The notes below the pieces were generated by a model, which ran no database searches, was not told the DNA's origin, and was given only the letters and a program-made list of their open reading frames with translations. Of a stretch of DNA of 64,000 nucleotides, positions 12,901 through 25,888 are shown one piece after another (position 1 is the stretch's first letter; every line of letters begins with the position of its first letter). Source of the stretch: Salticus scenicus (lineage: Eukaryota > Arthropoda > Arachnida > Araneae > Salticidae); contig CAWVNO010002549.1 of assembly GCA_963930645.1 (NCBI GenBank), forward strand, positions 527,201-591,200, read 5' to 3'. A program made the position numbers and the translations under genes.

Positions 12901-13017
12901 TTGCGAATTAGATTTAAATTAAATTTATTTACTTAATTATTTAATTGATAATTTGATACTTAATAAATTTTGAATAAATTTTGATTTATTTGAATAATAT
13001 GTGAGTAACTTCCTCAC
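9722..13017. repeat. Large direct repeat, copy 1 (about 3.3 kb)
   Basis: From tttcaggatgagcc to aacttcctcac this stretch matches 17299-20581 almost base for base. Visible differences are a poly-T run about 13 bp longer here (near 9942) and a handful of substitutions (for example ctcacctg here, ctcagctg there; gaattagat here, gaattatat there). The two copies are 7,564 bp apart and in the same orientation. It contains short unrecognised ORFs (for example 100 codons at 11065 and 149 codons on the minus strand at 11220), which are duplicated with it; none matches a family I know. An LTR-like block lies at 11973-12483. Alternatives are long terminal repeats of a non-coding retroelement, a local duplication, or an assembly duplication. 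Confidence 0.92.
11973..12483 (-). mobile_element. LTR-like block with primer-binding-site-like motif, copy 1
   Basis: Read on the minus strand, the block begins TGTAACGGATTTTAATTTG at 12483 and ends AATTATGTAACA at 11973, giving TG...CA termini over 511 bp. An AATAAAAGC polyadenylation-like signal lies inside. Four bases after the end comes TTGGTGCC, like the tRNA primer site of many BEL/Pao and Gypsy elements. The minus strand beyond it has a short ATG frame (MEKLQSHVFGFEKLSK) and AKEKLQELLNEERKNRW, which could be gag remnants but are not diagnostic. No second LTR in the correct position is seen. Confidence 0.45.
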
Positions 13018-15077
13018 GTATTTCTCCCCTTCGTCTAAAAAGAAAAAAAAAATCGCTCTCTCTCACATCAAGACAAATACATACTATAAATTTCAAAAAT
13101 AACTTTCTATATAAAATCAATATTACTTCAAAAATATTTTTCATATTACAAAGTGGCTAATAATGTAAAATTAAACATCAAATATATATAATACCAATAA
13201 TTAATTAGAACTTGTTTGTACTGGCCATAGTTGTCTTTCATAAGAAGCAACAATGTATATTGAAATCATGACATTATAATTATAAAATAAGCAATGCAAT
13301 GTAGTATTTATAATAATTCATAGCTGTATGACAATGTATTTACTCAACAAATTTTTCTTGAAAATGTATGACAAATTGAAGGCAAGGAAAAAGGAAATCA
13401 ATAATTACAAAATTAAAATATTTCAAGTATTCACAAGTTTATGCACTATATTAATTTGCTTGAAATTATTTATTATTTACTAATTTTATTATTAATTTCA
13501 ATAAAACAATATTTTGATGAGATATTTTGTATGAAAAATTTTAGAATATAAAGAAAGCACCAGAACGCCAATATGTAAAGACCTAAAATTTATACAAATT
13601 GAGCCAGTGTGTGTGAATCAGTATACAAATCATAACTGACATTGTGGGTTGTGATGCCACAGCCAAAAATAACGTACTGAGTTAGGGTGTGAAACAGAAG
13701 AGGCATATATTGTGTGTAAATAAAATTACAACAAGCATTCTGCAACACGACATAATTAAATGTCTTTTGTTTGTGTAAATTGAATTGCGAAAATGAAAAA
13801 AAAAATATAGCCCAATCAATAAAGTAATAGGACACAAGTATGAAGTCTGGAAAAAATTTAAAAGAAAAATGTAATTATTTTTTTTTTTTTTTTTTTTTTT
13901 TTAATATTATTATTATTTTTGTTCAATTATAATAAATTATTTCTAAAGAAAAAATATGAACTAAGTTCATTTTTCAAACATTATGTGGTTTAAAATAATG
14001 AAGAATGATACCAATATGCTATCAATTCCCTTTTCCTTAACAAATACAATAATTTATAAAACATGAATCACAACTGAAAAGTGTAAATTGTCAACATGGA
14101 CAAATTCTAATAATATTTTTATAATATTTATATTTTATTCTTTTAATAATATGTATTATTCATGATGTTTGTATTGAATAATCATTAAATAATTGAGAAA
14201 TACAAAATGTTAAACTTGTTAAGCATGCATGATATGATACTTTTTTTTTGTGTGTGTGTGTGTTTAGATCACTTACGTATTGGACGAAGATGTGTAAATG
14301 ACTTATTTATTATTAGAGCCTATATATTTTATAATATTTATTTATTTATTTCCATACAATACTGCAAGTTAAGCCATGTAAAATAATGTGTAAGATGGAT
14401 AAAATTGTATCATTATCATTATTATAACTATAAATAATTTATCTTTTATAAATTTCTAACTATATTTTACAAAAAAATGAATAACAAAGTTTAAAATTAA
14501 AATATTGCTGATCACCTGACATGTGAACACATGACATGCCAAATATTTAAGTCAGAGAAAAGTGTATAAACTCAGAAGAGAACATGGCTGAATAATTGGG
14601 TTGTGAGGCCAATTAAAACATGCCATAATGTGTGAAATGTGTCAAAACGTGTAAAAATGTGTAAAATAACTATTGAAAAAAATTTGCCATTTAATCACAC
14701 CCCAAATTAGTCAAATGGCAATGAAGTTCTGACCTAAAAGTAAGCATGTATAAGAACACATGTACATAATGCAGCAAAATGTATATCCAGAAAGAAACAC
14801 ATAATTCTGTTACTTATTTGTGATGTTTTTTTTTTTCTTTTTACATATTTTATCGGTAGAATTACCTTGTAAGCAAGTAGAAAAACATAAAAATCAAAAA
14901 TATTACATTCCCTCTATAAAAATTACTAATAACTTTAAAACAAAGTGTATGTTTAATTGTATTCGTATATTAATCATAAAATACTTCAAAATGGAGAGAG
15001 TAAAAATGTAAATAATAGTATAAGTTGTGTATTATTGTGTTATGAAATACTGTCATTTAAAATTGAGCAGAATTATA

Positions 15078-15133
<56 letters not shown>

Positions 15134-17298
15134 CTTTATATGCTCATGATTATAAAAAAATATTTGATTTTTTTTTTTTTTTTTTTTTTTTTTAAGTATG
15201 AAGATTGCATGTGTGTGTGTGTTGAAAAAGGTGAAAATATACATCCTTTACATTTAGGTATATACAGTGAAATAACCAATACAATATATGATTATTTATT
15301 TATTTATTGTATATATATATTAAAAATAATTAGTGAATGTTTGAAAAATAGCGTTTGCATAATAAGATTATTGTGAAATGTGGTTTCCCCACACAAATTT
15401 CGGTGTTGAAAATTTAAACTTATAGTCAAATGTCAGCACATTATATAAAACTATCTGCATAAGAGATACACCAAAGCAACACATTTGTGTTAACAGAGAG
15501 TGTGTGTTTATGTATATTTATTTTATTTATTTATTTTTTAACAAGAAGCTGTGATAACATAGTTAAATTAATTTGATTTTTTTTTTTTTTTTTTATACAA
15601 ATGTGAGATTAAAATTCTTGATAACTTTCAATCATGTCCATAAACATTCTAGAATGGTATTACTGATGAAAAAATAGCCACAATATTATTATTTATAATC
15701 TCTGATGACAGCTCTTTAATTAATAATGAAATAAAAAAAATGCGCACATGAAATTGTTTAAAAAAAAGGTCATGACAATATAAACTTCTAATGAGTTCAA
15801 CGAGGCCTCTTAAAATGAGCTTAAAATCAATATAAAGACTAGCTACAAGGGCTATCATAAATGCTCATATCAAATTCCATAAAAACTCTAGTAAAGGAAG
15901 TATAAATAACTTCTCAATAAAAGATGAATTCAAATTGCTCATCAAGTCGACTAAAAATTAATCATAATCAGCTGACATCTATAAAAAAACAAAAATATTT
16001 GCTCAAAAGTTGCGCAACGCTGTTGTTCTAAAAATGATGCATCGAATACACAAGGCCTGATATTTGATGTTATAAAATTTGCTAGCAATTAGATGTAAAT
16101 ACTAATATTAATGTATACATATTAATAAAAAACAAAAAGATACATATACGAATAAGAATATAAATCAACAAATAAATATTGATGACAAATTGTGAGTAAA
16201 TAAGTATATATGATGCTTTAACACAGTTAAATTATATTTACATTAAAAAAAAAAAAAAAAAACATAAAAATATTATCATTCTTCTCATTACTATTTCCTT
16301 TAATATTATTTTATGCATGGTGAGTGATAGATATGCATCTGAGTCCTTGAGAAAAAAATAAAAGTTTAAAAAAAACATGCTTCAACAAAATATTTTCACT
16401 ATTGTATGAATAAAAAGAGTGTATTTATTTCATTTCTTTTTATTTATTTATCCATTTGTTAGCCTCTCAGTTTCTTTGTTTATAAATTTTGTTTAATCAG
16501 CATAATCAAATTTACTTAATATATGAAAAATAAATAAACTTGATGTGTGTAAAAAGTGTAAACAAAAATATAAAAATCTGTTATTGCACAGTGTTAAATA
16601 TATATATATAGGCATAGCAAATTAAAAAGAAAGTGAATTTTGAATGTACGTGAAGGATGAAATGTGTAAATTTATAGCAATGTGTGAAAATAAGAACATC
16701 ATGCATGTAAAATATTATGGGCGGGAAAGTCTCTAGCTTTTATGAACAACAGCTGATTTACTGTAATGACGTAACCCTTTCACGTCTACATGCAGTGAAC
16801 AAATGAGAAAAATATTGAAAGAATAAATGATGAATGTTTATCAATTTATTTATTTATTTATGTAAATGGAAAAAAAAATATTGAACCGTTAATTTAGTAA
16901 AGAAATCATTTAGTGTAAAATTAAAATTAAAATTCCAGCAAAAATAAAACTGTGCATTGCAAGGTAATTAAGGCGGATCTCTCACCATACAGAAATCTGG
17001 CCAGGATTTCCGAGGAAAGAAATACACCCCGAGTACCAAACAAGCACTACTGCATTCAAGACGTCATTAAATGCAACAGTGGGGCACAAAATTACAAAAA
17101 AAAAATTAAATAGGAAATGTGTAAAAATTTTGAAATGTAGAAAGGCTAATTATAATGTGTACATATTATCATTAAAAACTTTACAATTAGAAATCATTTA
17201 TTAAAACCTAGAATTAGAGTACGTATGATGTGTGAAAATGTGTTAATGTAATAGAAAAATTTTCTTACAAACGTCCGAAAACAAATATTTCCTTACAG
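13018..17298. other. 4.3-kb non-coding spacer rich in TGTGTAAA motifs
   Basis: This lies between the two large repeats. No coding region is convincing. It holds poly-T at 13878-13902 and 15169-15193, (TA)n at about 15083-15131 and poly-A at 16243-16261. TGTGTAAA and TGTGAAA strings recur on the plus strand (14293, 14632-14668, 16546, 16663, 17112, 17228 and others) far more than their complements. A small GC-richer island lies at about 16970-17095. Confidence 0.6.
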
Positions 17299-20200
17299 TT
17301 TCAGGATGAGCCAAACCAATCAATTTATTAATGATTAATTAGAAATATTCCCCACAAGAAGAATTGAAAGATCAATTTTATAAAATGTGAAATGTGTAAA
17401 AAAATATTTGTAAAAGAAAAATGTGCTTGTAAGTGTGTCAATAGTGGGAAATGCTCAGCTGCTGCCTATAAACATTTAGTCCTGAACGATTGCAGACTCA
17501 TTTAAATTATGTTAACTTTTTTTTTTTTTTTTTTGAGAAAAGTATAAAATGTACATGTAAAGAAAAGTTGCCTAAAATCATTATGTAAAATTGAAGTATT
17601 TTGAAATGTTTAGCAAGAAGGTATGAGAACATTTTAATGAAGGGCTACCTATTTGTGACAACAATGTAAACTATGTGTGAAATAAATTTGTTTGAGTGTG
17701 AAACAAGAATGAAGAAAAAAATTAGAAATAAGTTTTAAAAATATAAAACAATGTATAAATAGATAATACTTAAAAATATTTATGGTCTTACCAAAATAAA
17801 GTAAAGCATATTTCAAATACAAAGGCCAATATAATTTATGTAGAATTCAGCCTGAAATACTGAGAACAGATTTAACTCGTTTATCTTGTTATTCGATATA
17901 AACAACCTTGATCTTAGATGTGCAATTAAACATCACTCTTTTAAGAAGTGAAAAAGATGAGCTATTATAATATTTATTACTTATTAAGTCTAGATATTCT
18001 ATATTTATCTTTCAAAAAGTAAATTTATTTGAACTTTTATAATATATAAAGTTAATAAAATGTATATATATTCATGTGCATTTTAAATTATCTAACAGAA
18101 AACTCAAAACTTTCAAATTCTCTAAAAGAAATTATTATGAATCTAAAAATGATTTCCTATAAAATTGATAATATATATACCCGTATGGATTACCCAACAT
18201 TTTTAATATACATATTAAATACAAGAAAAAAATACAACGTATAAATAAGTAAGAGTCCTACTATGCAAGTAAAAATTATAATAAATATAAAACGAGAAAA
18301 AAAAAATATAAATTTAAAATTATTAATACATATATTTTTTAATTAATAAATACTAGACTTGCCTGCACCACTCAAAAATTATTTAAGTGTTATAGTATAT
18401 ACAAAGTTTAACTCTTTATTCATTTATTTCAAGACCAAAGAAAAAATTACTTACCAATCTTGAAAAATAATAAAAAAAAAAAATTTAAATTTCTTTTTTT
18501 TTTGAAGCATTAGAATCCTTATATTTTGCGAAACGAAACTCATATTCATTACAGCAACTTGCTCCTCCATGACAAACTAGTTCGTTTTCCTAAACTATCG
18601 AAGTTTTGAAGGAAAGTTTCAAATACAAATGTACGTAGTAGTCTTTTTGACCGAAGGAGGGAAAAAAAAAAATACTTCTAATATGTTTAAGGTTTTCCTC
18701 CTGTATGAATGCGTAGATAGTAATGGAAACATCTCATTTTTCTTTTGTGATTGCACGCAAATGACGATTTTTTATAAAAAATTTTATAACGCAGAGTTAA
18801 CTAAAGTTGGTTTGTATACTTGTCTGCAAAACAGCACACACGGGGAAAATCGGTACAAGGATGCAAATACCGCAGCCTCTGCCATGGGATGGAAATGCAC
18901 AACCACTGGAAAAAGACAAAAGCCGCAGTAATTCTGTTTTAATATTACCGTAGAATTTTTGCTCACAAGAAGAGGTGTAAAATATGATGCGGAAATTATT
19001 TTTCTTAAGTTTTTGCAAGAGAAAACACAGGTGGCAAAAATGTAGAATACGGGGTGGTTTGAATGTACTACTTTCCGGGATGATGAAGAGTAGTTTGTGT
19101 CAGAAACAGCTGCTAGTAAATCGAGAGAAGGGCAAACCCTCCAACGTACTGTCACTCGAACAGGAAGACAGGAGTTGACAAGTCTTTTATCAGAAAAACA
19201 ATCCATTGTCCCATCTATTTTTTCTTTCTTCATTTAGTAATTCTTGCAATTTTTCTTTAGCTAAATTCAAAAAAACAATAAACTTCCTCCTTAGGTCTTT
19301 TGAAATTTTTTTGTACTAAAAGTGTAAGTAGTTATTTCAGTTTCACCAAAATCCAAGCACCATTCTAGAGTCTTTGAAAGTTTTTCAAAACCAAAAACGT
19401 GACTTTGAAGCTTCTCCATGGCAAAGTTTAAGCAACAACTTGCGAAAAATATTTAATAAAATATATATAAGAATAAATACAGCCCCTCTCCCCCATGTCG
19501 ACCAATCTCAACTCCTGGTGCTTTGGCACCAATTTATGTTACATAATTTCTTGACGCAGCGATGATCGTTGTATAGCGGAGATATCTGCAAGGAAATGTA
19601 AATTAGCAATAAATTCAAGCCGAAGTCCAATTGCTGTCATCAAGATGCTTTTATTGAATAAATCTTCCAAAAAGAAAATCAAGTATTAATATTTCCAACA
19701 ATTTGGTACAGAGTACAGAGCGTTGTAAAACGTTGAATAATGAAGTACATAATTCCAGGGTTGAACGTTGAGATTGTCGCATGAGATGGGGGAGAGAGCG
19801 AAAATAATTACGTGTTTATTATACTATGATCTGGAGCAGTTCTCAGATCCTTACACTAGAACAGATCTGAGATGTCTGAAGAAAAACAGCCAAATTTTAG
19901 AAAAAACAGCCAAATTATAGTGCCAAATACTTTCATTGTTTCTCGGATAAAATGATATAAATATTTTGAATTCGAAAGTTCGTTATTAAAAGTTATAGCC
20001 AATTATTTCGCCAATGAAATAAAACAGTCAAATTAAAATCCGTTACATCTTACGATTGGACAATTACGATTGGACAGATATTTCTAAATTTATCTATGAT
20101 GAAATAACTTGTGCAATATTGTTTGACATTAATTATTATAAATGAGTAATTTATTTAATAAATTATACTTTGAACTGTCAGTTTTGTTGAATTTAGATGG

Positions 20201-20581
20201 GTAAACAAAGAGTTATTTATTAAGCAGAAAGGATTTAAATTGCATCAGTTATTGCATATTTAATAAACAAAGCAATAAATCTATTCTTAATTATTTGAGC
20301 ATTCAGGAGCATTTTGTAACGGAAAGCACATAAACTGTGATCTTTCAATAAGTCATTCTATCATATTAAAAGAAAATTTGTATTATTTCTTTAAATGACT
20401 TGAAAGAACAGATATAAATAAAAGTGAGCTTTTCAGATAATTTTGAATACTTTAAGTAACTTAATTGCGAATTATATTTAAATTAAATTTATTTATTTAA
20501 TTATTTAATTGATAATTTGATACTTAATAAATTTTGAATAAATTTTGATTTATTTGAATAATATGTGAGTAACTTCCTCAC
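17299..20581. repeat. Large direct repeat, copy 2 (about 3.3 kb)
   Basis: Same sequence and orientation as 9722-13017. The sequences differ abruptly outside the shared block: ...ccttacag before and aggcattttac after, against ...ttttccgtc and gtatttctccc for copy 1. No short direct duplication flanks the pair that I can see. Read on the minus strand, a purine-rich string (aaggggagaaa) lies just before the block at copy 1, reminiscent of a polypurine tract, and the block begins TGAGG. Confidence 0.92.
19537..20047 (-). mobile_element. LTR-like block, copy 2
   Basis: Exact counterpart of 11973-12483, carried along in the 3.3-kb repeat, with the same TGTAACGG start, AATAAA signal and TTGGTGCC motif. 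Confidence 0.45.
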
Positions 20582-21814
20582 AGGCATTTTACATGTTCTT
20601 TTAAAATCTTTTATTTATACGTTTGTAATGAAAATTACATTATTGTAGGTTAATTTACTAATTTTTTGATTATTTTATAAAAGATTTATTTTAACAGTAA
20701 TGATGTTTTTAATGAATGATATTATTAAAATACGAATATTTTTCTTTAAATATTGAATTTTAAAAATAACATAAGAAATTGATTAAATTTATCTACAGTC
20801 TAAATCTGTCGATCGTCGAGTTTCAAAGACCGTTTCGAAATTTTTATTTTGCTTAAAGAAATGTAATTTATTTTTTGATAATATAATGTTGCATGCCTAT
20901 AATCTCATTTTTCTATTATAAAATGGATTAAGATTCTTCATTCAGAATCCTATTCCTTATACAATGACATCCTCTAACATTCAATAGATGAAATTGCTTT
21001 ATTATATACATTTTTCATTTTAAATGTTTTTCTTGATGGGAATGGTGAAATTTCAAAAATATTTGTTTTGTAAATTACATTTCTTTAAATAAATAAATAA
21101 TAAGTAGAAAATATGATTGGTGTATGTTTCATAGATTTAAAGATAGAAATACTTTGTTCAATACGCATTTCTTTTCTTTTTTTTATATTCTTATATATGG
21201 GTTTTATGAAATTTAAACTTCTTTATTCACAATTTCTAAGCATCAAACATATCTAAAAATAAGTACCTAATTTGTTATATGCAAAGCTACATTTTTGCAT
21301 TAAATATATATATATACATCATAGAAAAACAAAATAACACTTTATTTATTTATTTATTTATTTACATTTATTTTTTAAGAAATATAATACGTTTTACCAG
21401 ATTGAATATTTAGAAATGAATGCTTGCATGATGTAAATGCAAGATGAAAGAATTTTTTTTTTTCGTTCTATTTAATCTAGCAGGGCTTCGCCTGTTTTGC
21501 TAGTCGTTATATTTATAGGAATTTTCAAAAAACATTAATCCTATTAAAAATAACTTTTTAATTAAATACTAAGAGGAAAAAACATTGAAAACACTTAGAG
21601 CAAAGCTTAGTGTCTCCTCTGTCTTTGGTAGCGTCTTTCCTGTGCACGCTATATTAGTTTCGGCTCCCCTCTGAACGCATTTGCGTCTTAACCGGACTTT
21701 ATAATTTACGTGTTAATTAGACGATAAGTGGCTCTGCTAGTAATCAGAAATTAAGTTTTTTGGACATACTATTATGAGCGCATATATATATTTTAGATTA
21801 ATAAATTTCCAAAA
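20582..21814. other. No gene seen
   Basis: AT-rich sequence with (TTTA)n at 21340-21370. A motif gcagggcttcgcctgttttgc near 21480 resembles the 'ggcttcgc' boundary boxes at 38006 and 38763. A moderately GC-rich segment at 21590-21735 has no recognisable content. Confidence 0.5.
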
Positions 21815-22705
21815 ATTACATATAGCAAGATCACTCGAATAGAGGGGATGTTCTATCACTTTGATGCATTTTTATTCAAGAATTTTGAGTGTCAATCTAG
21901 CCGTATGGGAAAATAGACTATCATGTTGAAATATAATTTTTGTTACCAGTCTTAATCAAAAAAAAAAATAAATAAAAAAAAAAATAAAATAAAAAAAAAA
22001 AAAAAAAAAAAAAAAACATAACGCTGCAATAGTTAACTGTAATTGTCTTCTGTCACACCAGCTTGATGGATTTGACCAGTCCTGTACTTTTGAAGAAAAA
22101 CTGCGTACATTACATTTTTCATTGCTCATTGCCTTTTCACTCTTTTTGGTTTGGAGTCATCTTAAAAGACCGATATCTTACGTTCTTCAGGTGTTAAAAC
22201 GCAAAAATGCTGTATTTACGTTTCATCGCATGTAACTTAAAAATATGGTTTTAAGTCACCATCATTAAGTAATTTTAGGATTTCCATACAGATATTATCA
22301 CGGTCCACTTATTGTTGCTCTGTTAAATTATAAGGGACCCAACAACAAATGTATTGTTTCGTGTGCTTCATGAATAATTATATGTATAGCTGCAGATCAA
22401 ATGTTAAGTTCTCCCTATATTATTTGGTAAGTGCAGCGATTATTATACATTAACATTTTCATTTGGACGACAAATTTTCTGATCGTAAGCTGACAAAGTT
22501 CTTCCTTTACGCATTAATTCCAGCACAAAACTTCGACCTAAATGCTTAAATTTCTCTCCATTCAGTGGCAAGCGATGCATCTTCGTTTCTGTAAGCTAGA
22601 CATAGTTTTTGAAGGCATTCTCCTGAATTTAGCACCATTTTAAAATCATAGAAAGTCACAGTGCGATAATGCTGTAGTGCCAACTCCATTTTCCGTACTT
22701 TCAAA
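21815..22705 (-). pseudogene. mariner transposase pseudogene, nearly full span
   Basis: Read on the minus strand from 22705 down, successive frames give FYDFKMVLNSGECLQKLCLA (helix-turn-helix start), GRTLSAYDQKICRPNENV (the GRTSLxDxxRxGRP linker), TGLVKSIKLV then QKTITVNY (the GLVKAIKLEGQKT block), and finally FQHDSLFSHTARLTL and VIEHPLYSSDLA. HDxxxxHTA carries the second catalytic Asp and HPxYSxDLA the third, the DD34D signature of mariner. Many stops and frameshifts, plus a 60-bp A-rich insertion at 21958-22016, make it long dead. Terminal inverted repeats were not identified. Confidence 0.85.
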
Positions 22706-22796
22706 ATTTATCCTAGGACAATGAAATTTCATGCATTATCACAAATTGTCCTATAAATCCATAAAACAATACAAATCCTCATATTCAACCAATAAC

Positions 22797-22836
<40 letters not shown>

Positions 22837-23021
22837 ATCGTTTGCTAACTATCTAAAAAACTATCTATTGTCTCAAACATTGCAAAATTATTCTTGTATT
22901 TTTCTGTTTGTTATGATAGTATCAGGTACAAGAAGGTGGTATAAATTATGCAACCAGTTTAAAAAAAAAAAAAAAAAATCTACTTACATACCAGTCAGAA
23001 ACTATTAAATTTCAATATTTA
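22706..23021. other. Poly-A tracts, no gene seen
   Basis: Contains an A34 run at about 22801-22834 and an A17 run near 22962. Confidence 0.6.
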
Positions 23022-23234
23022 CAGTCGGTAACAAAAGTGTCCGAACACTAGCAAAAATTCCTATGTAAAAAAAGTACACTTCATACTGTTCTGTTAAATA
23101 AATCCTTATCGAATCATGTTCTTAGACTGACTAAGAAGAGGATTCGACAAGGATTTATTTAACAAAACCGTATGAAGTGTACTTTTTTTACATAGGGATT
23201 TTTGCTAGTGTTCGGACATTTTTGTTACCGACTG
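23022..23234. mobile_element. 213-bp palindromic MITE, copy 3
   Basis: Starts CAGTCGGTAACAAAAGTG and ends with the inverse, TA on both sides, again exactly 213 bp. It differs from copies 1 and 2 by a few substitutions only. Confidence 0.88.
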
Positions 23235-24108
23235 TACTGCTCAATTATTAATAAACAAAAATAATTTCCACGTGTGAATAATTATACTTCAATATTAAAA
23301 TATTTAAAATGTAAGTGGAAATGATTTGTAAAAGATAAAAAATTAAATGAGCAGTGATATCATTTAGGCAACTCTAATGTAAATGAATTAAATATTAAAA
23401 ATAGAAATGCTTTAAAGAATTTTTTTTTTAATCGTAATGAAAATTCATTTTCTGATTTGCTCCTTTCTTTTTTCTAAAAGAAAACAAAAATACTTATTAA
23501 CACCGGAGATCGTAAAACTATAACTCATAAAGAGTATTTATTATATGTCTGTTTCTACTTGTACTAAATTTAGAATATTCGATAAAATTTACACACATTT
23601 CTCTATTTAAGAGTGCACATCAATCAATAATCTTTACTGCACTACTTTAAGATTTCCTTTTAAATTTATGTATTACGAAAAATATTACTTTAGGGTACGA
23701 ATTTATTAAAAGAGTTTTTAATTCATTTTGATACATTGATCGAAAATATATTCATATTTAAATCACATTGGAAGATAATTTAAATTCATTTAATCCCGAG
23801 GGCAAAATATGAACTGAATAGAATTTAACTGGAAAATATTATTGAGTCATGAAATAATTTCTATCCAAAATAAATATCATTAGAATACTTATTTGAATTC
23901 AGTTTAATATTCGTTTAAAATACATTGTACTATATGTTATTTTAATATTTACATTTCCATGTAAAAATATATGTATGTGTAAGAATTTCTTTTCCTTTTT
24001 TTTTTTTTCCGTCAGAAATTAGTTTGGGGTTACTTTCTTTTGAAGATTATATATTTTAGAAATGTAAGGTAATAATAATAAAAAAAAAAATGTGTAATAA
24101 TACGGGTA

Positions 24109-24139
<31 letters not shown>

Positions 24140-24529
24140 CAAAAGCCAAATTTGTCGTTAGTAAACATCTTTTAAGTTCATCATTGTGATGAAATTACAA
24201 AGCCTTTGTTATCTGTCGCTGATTTCCACTACAGACAAATCACAAAACTAGCGGGAAATTTCTTTTAATGCTAAATTATACGTATACTCGTATATATACA
24301 TTGAATGATCTTCCATAATGAAAAGACATAAATTACCATTGCATAGCGTTTTTAAATTTAATTAATTGAAACTATTTTTAATTCATTCTGTCTTAGTTTA
24401 AAAAAAAAAAAAAGTTTATTAGTAAAATGTGTCAAATCAATGCTAATTAATAATGTAGGATTTTTTTTTTTTTTTTTTGAAAAGTTTCGTCGAATTTTAA
24501 AAATAGTCATATAATATATCACTTTGACT
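23235..24529. other. No gene seen
   Basis: AT-rich, with poly-T runs at 24111-24139 and 24460-24478. Confidence 0.5.
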
Positions 24530-24830
24530 GCCACGGATATCATATGTGATAGCCAGTGATGTTTCCGTTGGGACACTAGCTATCAGATATGATAGCCATG
24601 GATTTTCAACACTTCAGTCCTTGGCTATAAAAACAATATCAGTTACATGAAAATCGTACTGGAGTTTGATTGTTGGAGAATGAGAATCTTCCCATGTGTT
24701 GCAAAATGAATCAGATTGAAAAATATTTTTTTTATACATATAATTGTATGTCGAAAAAAATATAAATTACACAACAAAATTTTTCGGCGCCGTGATGAAC
24801 ATTTGCAGTTTTAGCTTTGCAGTCAAAGTG
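24530..24830. mobile_element. piggyBac-like MITE, one end decayed
   Basis: Left end CACTTTGACTGCCACGG and right end GCAGTCAAAGTG followed by TTAA are inverted to each other. TTAA is the piggyBac target; on the left it has become ATAT or was never there. Inside is a smaller inversion (gatatcatatgtgatagcc against agctatcagatatgatagcc). No coding sequence. Confidence 0.42.
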
Positions 24831-24834
24831 TTAA

Positions 24835-24896
24835 AAGTTTTAAATCAAGGAAAAAAACATATTTTGCGAAAGTTTATAAAGTTATGAACTAAAAAA

Positions 24897-24938
<42 letters not shown>

Positions 24939-25356
24939 TCAAGATCAACTACAATCGGAAAAAAAAATAAATAAATAAATAAATAAGTCATGAGAGTTAT
25001 TGCATGAAACAAGTTAATTTAAAATTTAAATCTTTCTTTTTCAGACTAATTTATATTACAGTCAGTCCTAAACATTGTTGAAAAATGTTAAAAATGTTTA
25101 ACACATACAGACATACAATTCCAGAAATTCCCAATCGTGACATTCAATGTATTTGAATAATGTACTGTAGCCCTGTAAATGTTAACGATGAAAATTCCAT
25201 GTTCTATTAAAAGAAAAAACCCCTTCATTTTATAAATAACATATTTCAATTTCATTATAATTTGTGCAGTACAAGGATTTTTAAATATAACTTATAAAAA
25301 TGACTCCCGTACAGCACAATGTCTTGACATTCTTTTATATATCACAAACCATACCG
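24835..25356. other. Poly-A and AT-rich filler, no gene seen
   Basis: A run of about 36 A at 24901-24936 is followed by (AAAT)n near 24970. Confidence 0.55.
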
Positions 25357-25416
25357 AATATATAAAAGGTAACAAACCACTTTAAAACACGTAGATAAAA
25401 TATTTTTATTAAAAAC

Positions 25417-25724
25417 TACACATCCATATCAAACATAACGATGAACTGTTTTATTACATTGGGCAAACACGTCGCACACTTAAAGCAAGAATTTCTGAAA
25501 ACAATCTTAATGTTAAAGAGAAAAAAATTTCAATTGTAGTAGACTTTCTTTACGAGCACCCTGAAGCTATTCCTCTGTGGACCGAGTCCGAAGTTATTTC
25601 AGCCCCTCGCGACTTTCAAGACCTGCTAATGACAGAAGCAGTAAATATTATCAAGTACAATAAAGTTATTAACTCCAAGGATGCTGCATCACTTCATAAA
25701 AAATTTCACGCGTTGTGCTCATAG
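25417..25724 (+). pseudogene. GIY-YIG endonuclease domain of a Penelope-like element, fragment
   Basis: An open frame of about 100 codons ends at the TAG at 25722-25724. It begins inside the domain: HNDELFYYIGQTRRTLKARI is the YIG strand followed by the conserved Arg-containing helix. Downstream, FLYEHPEAIPLWTESEVI fits the later His/Glu region. The first GIY half and everything upstream are absent and there is no proper start codon. In the intact element this domain nicks DNA to prime reverse transcription. Confidence 0.8.
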
Positions 25725-25888
25725 AGAAAAAAAAAAAAAAAAAACATACTGAAAATGACATTGAAATGAAACATTTTTATTGTAACCGTAATTCATCTAT
25801 TTTTTTTTTTTTTTATTGTAACCGTAACTTTAAACCGTTTGAACTTCTCTTGTTTATATATTGCTGGTTCTATGTAACGCAATTACAT

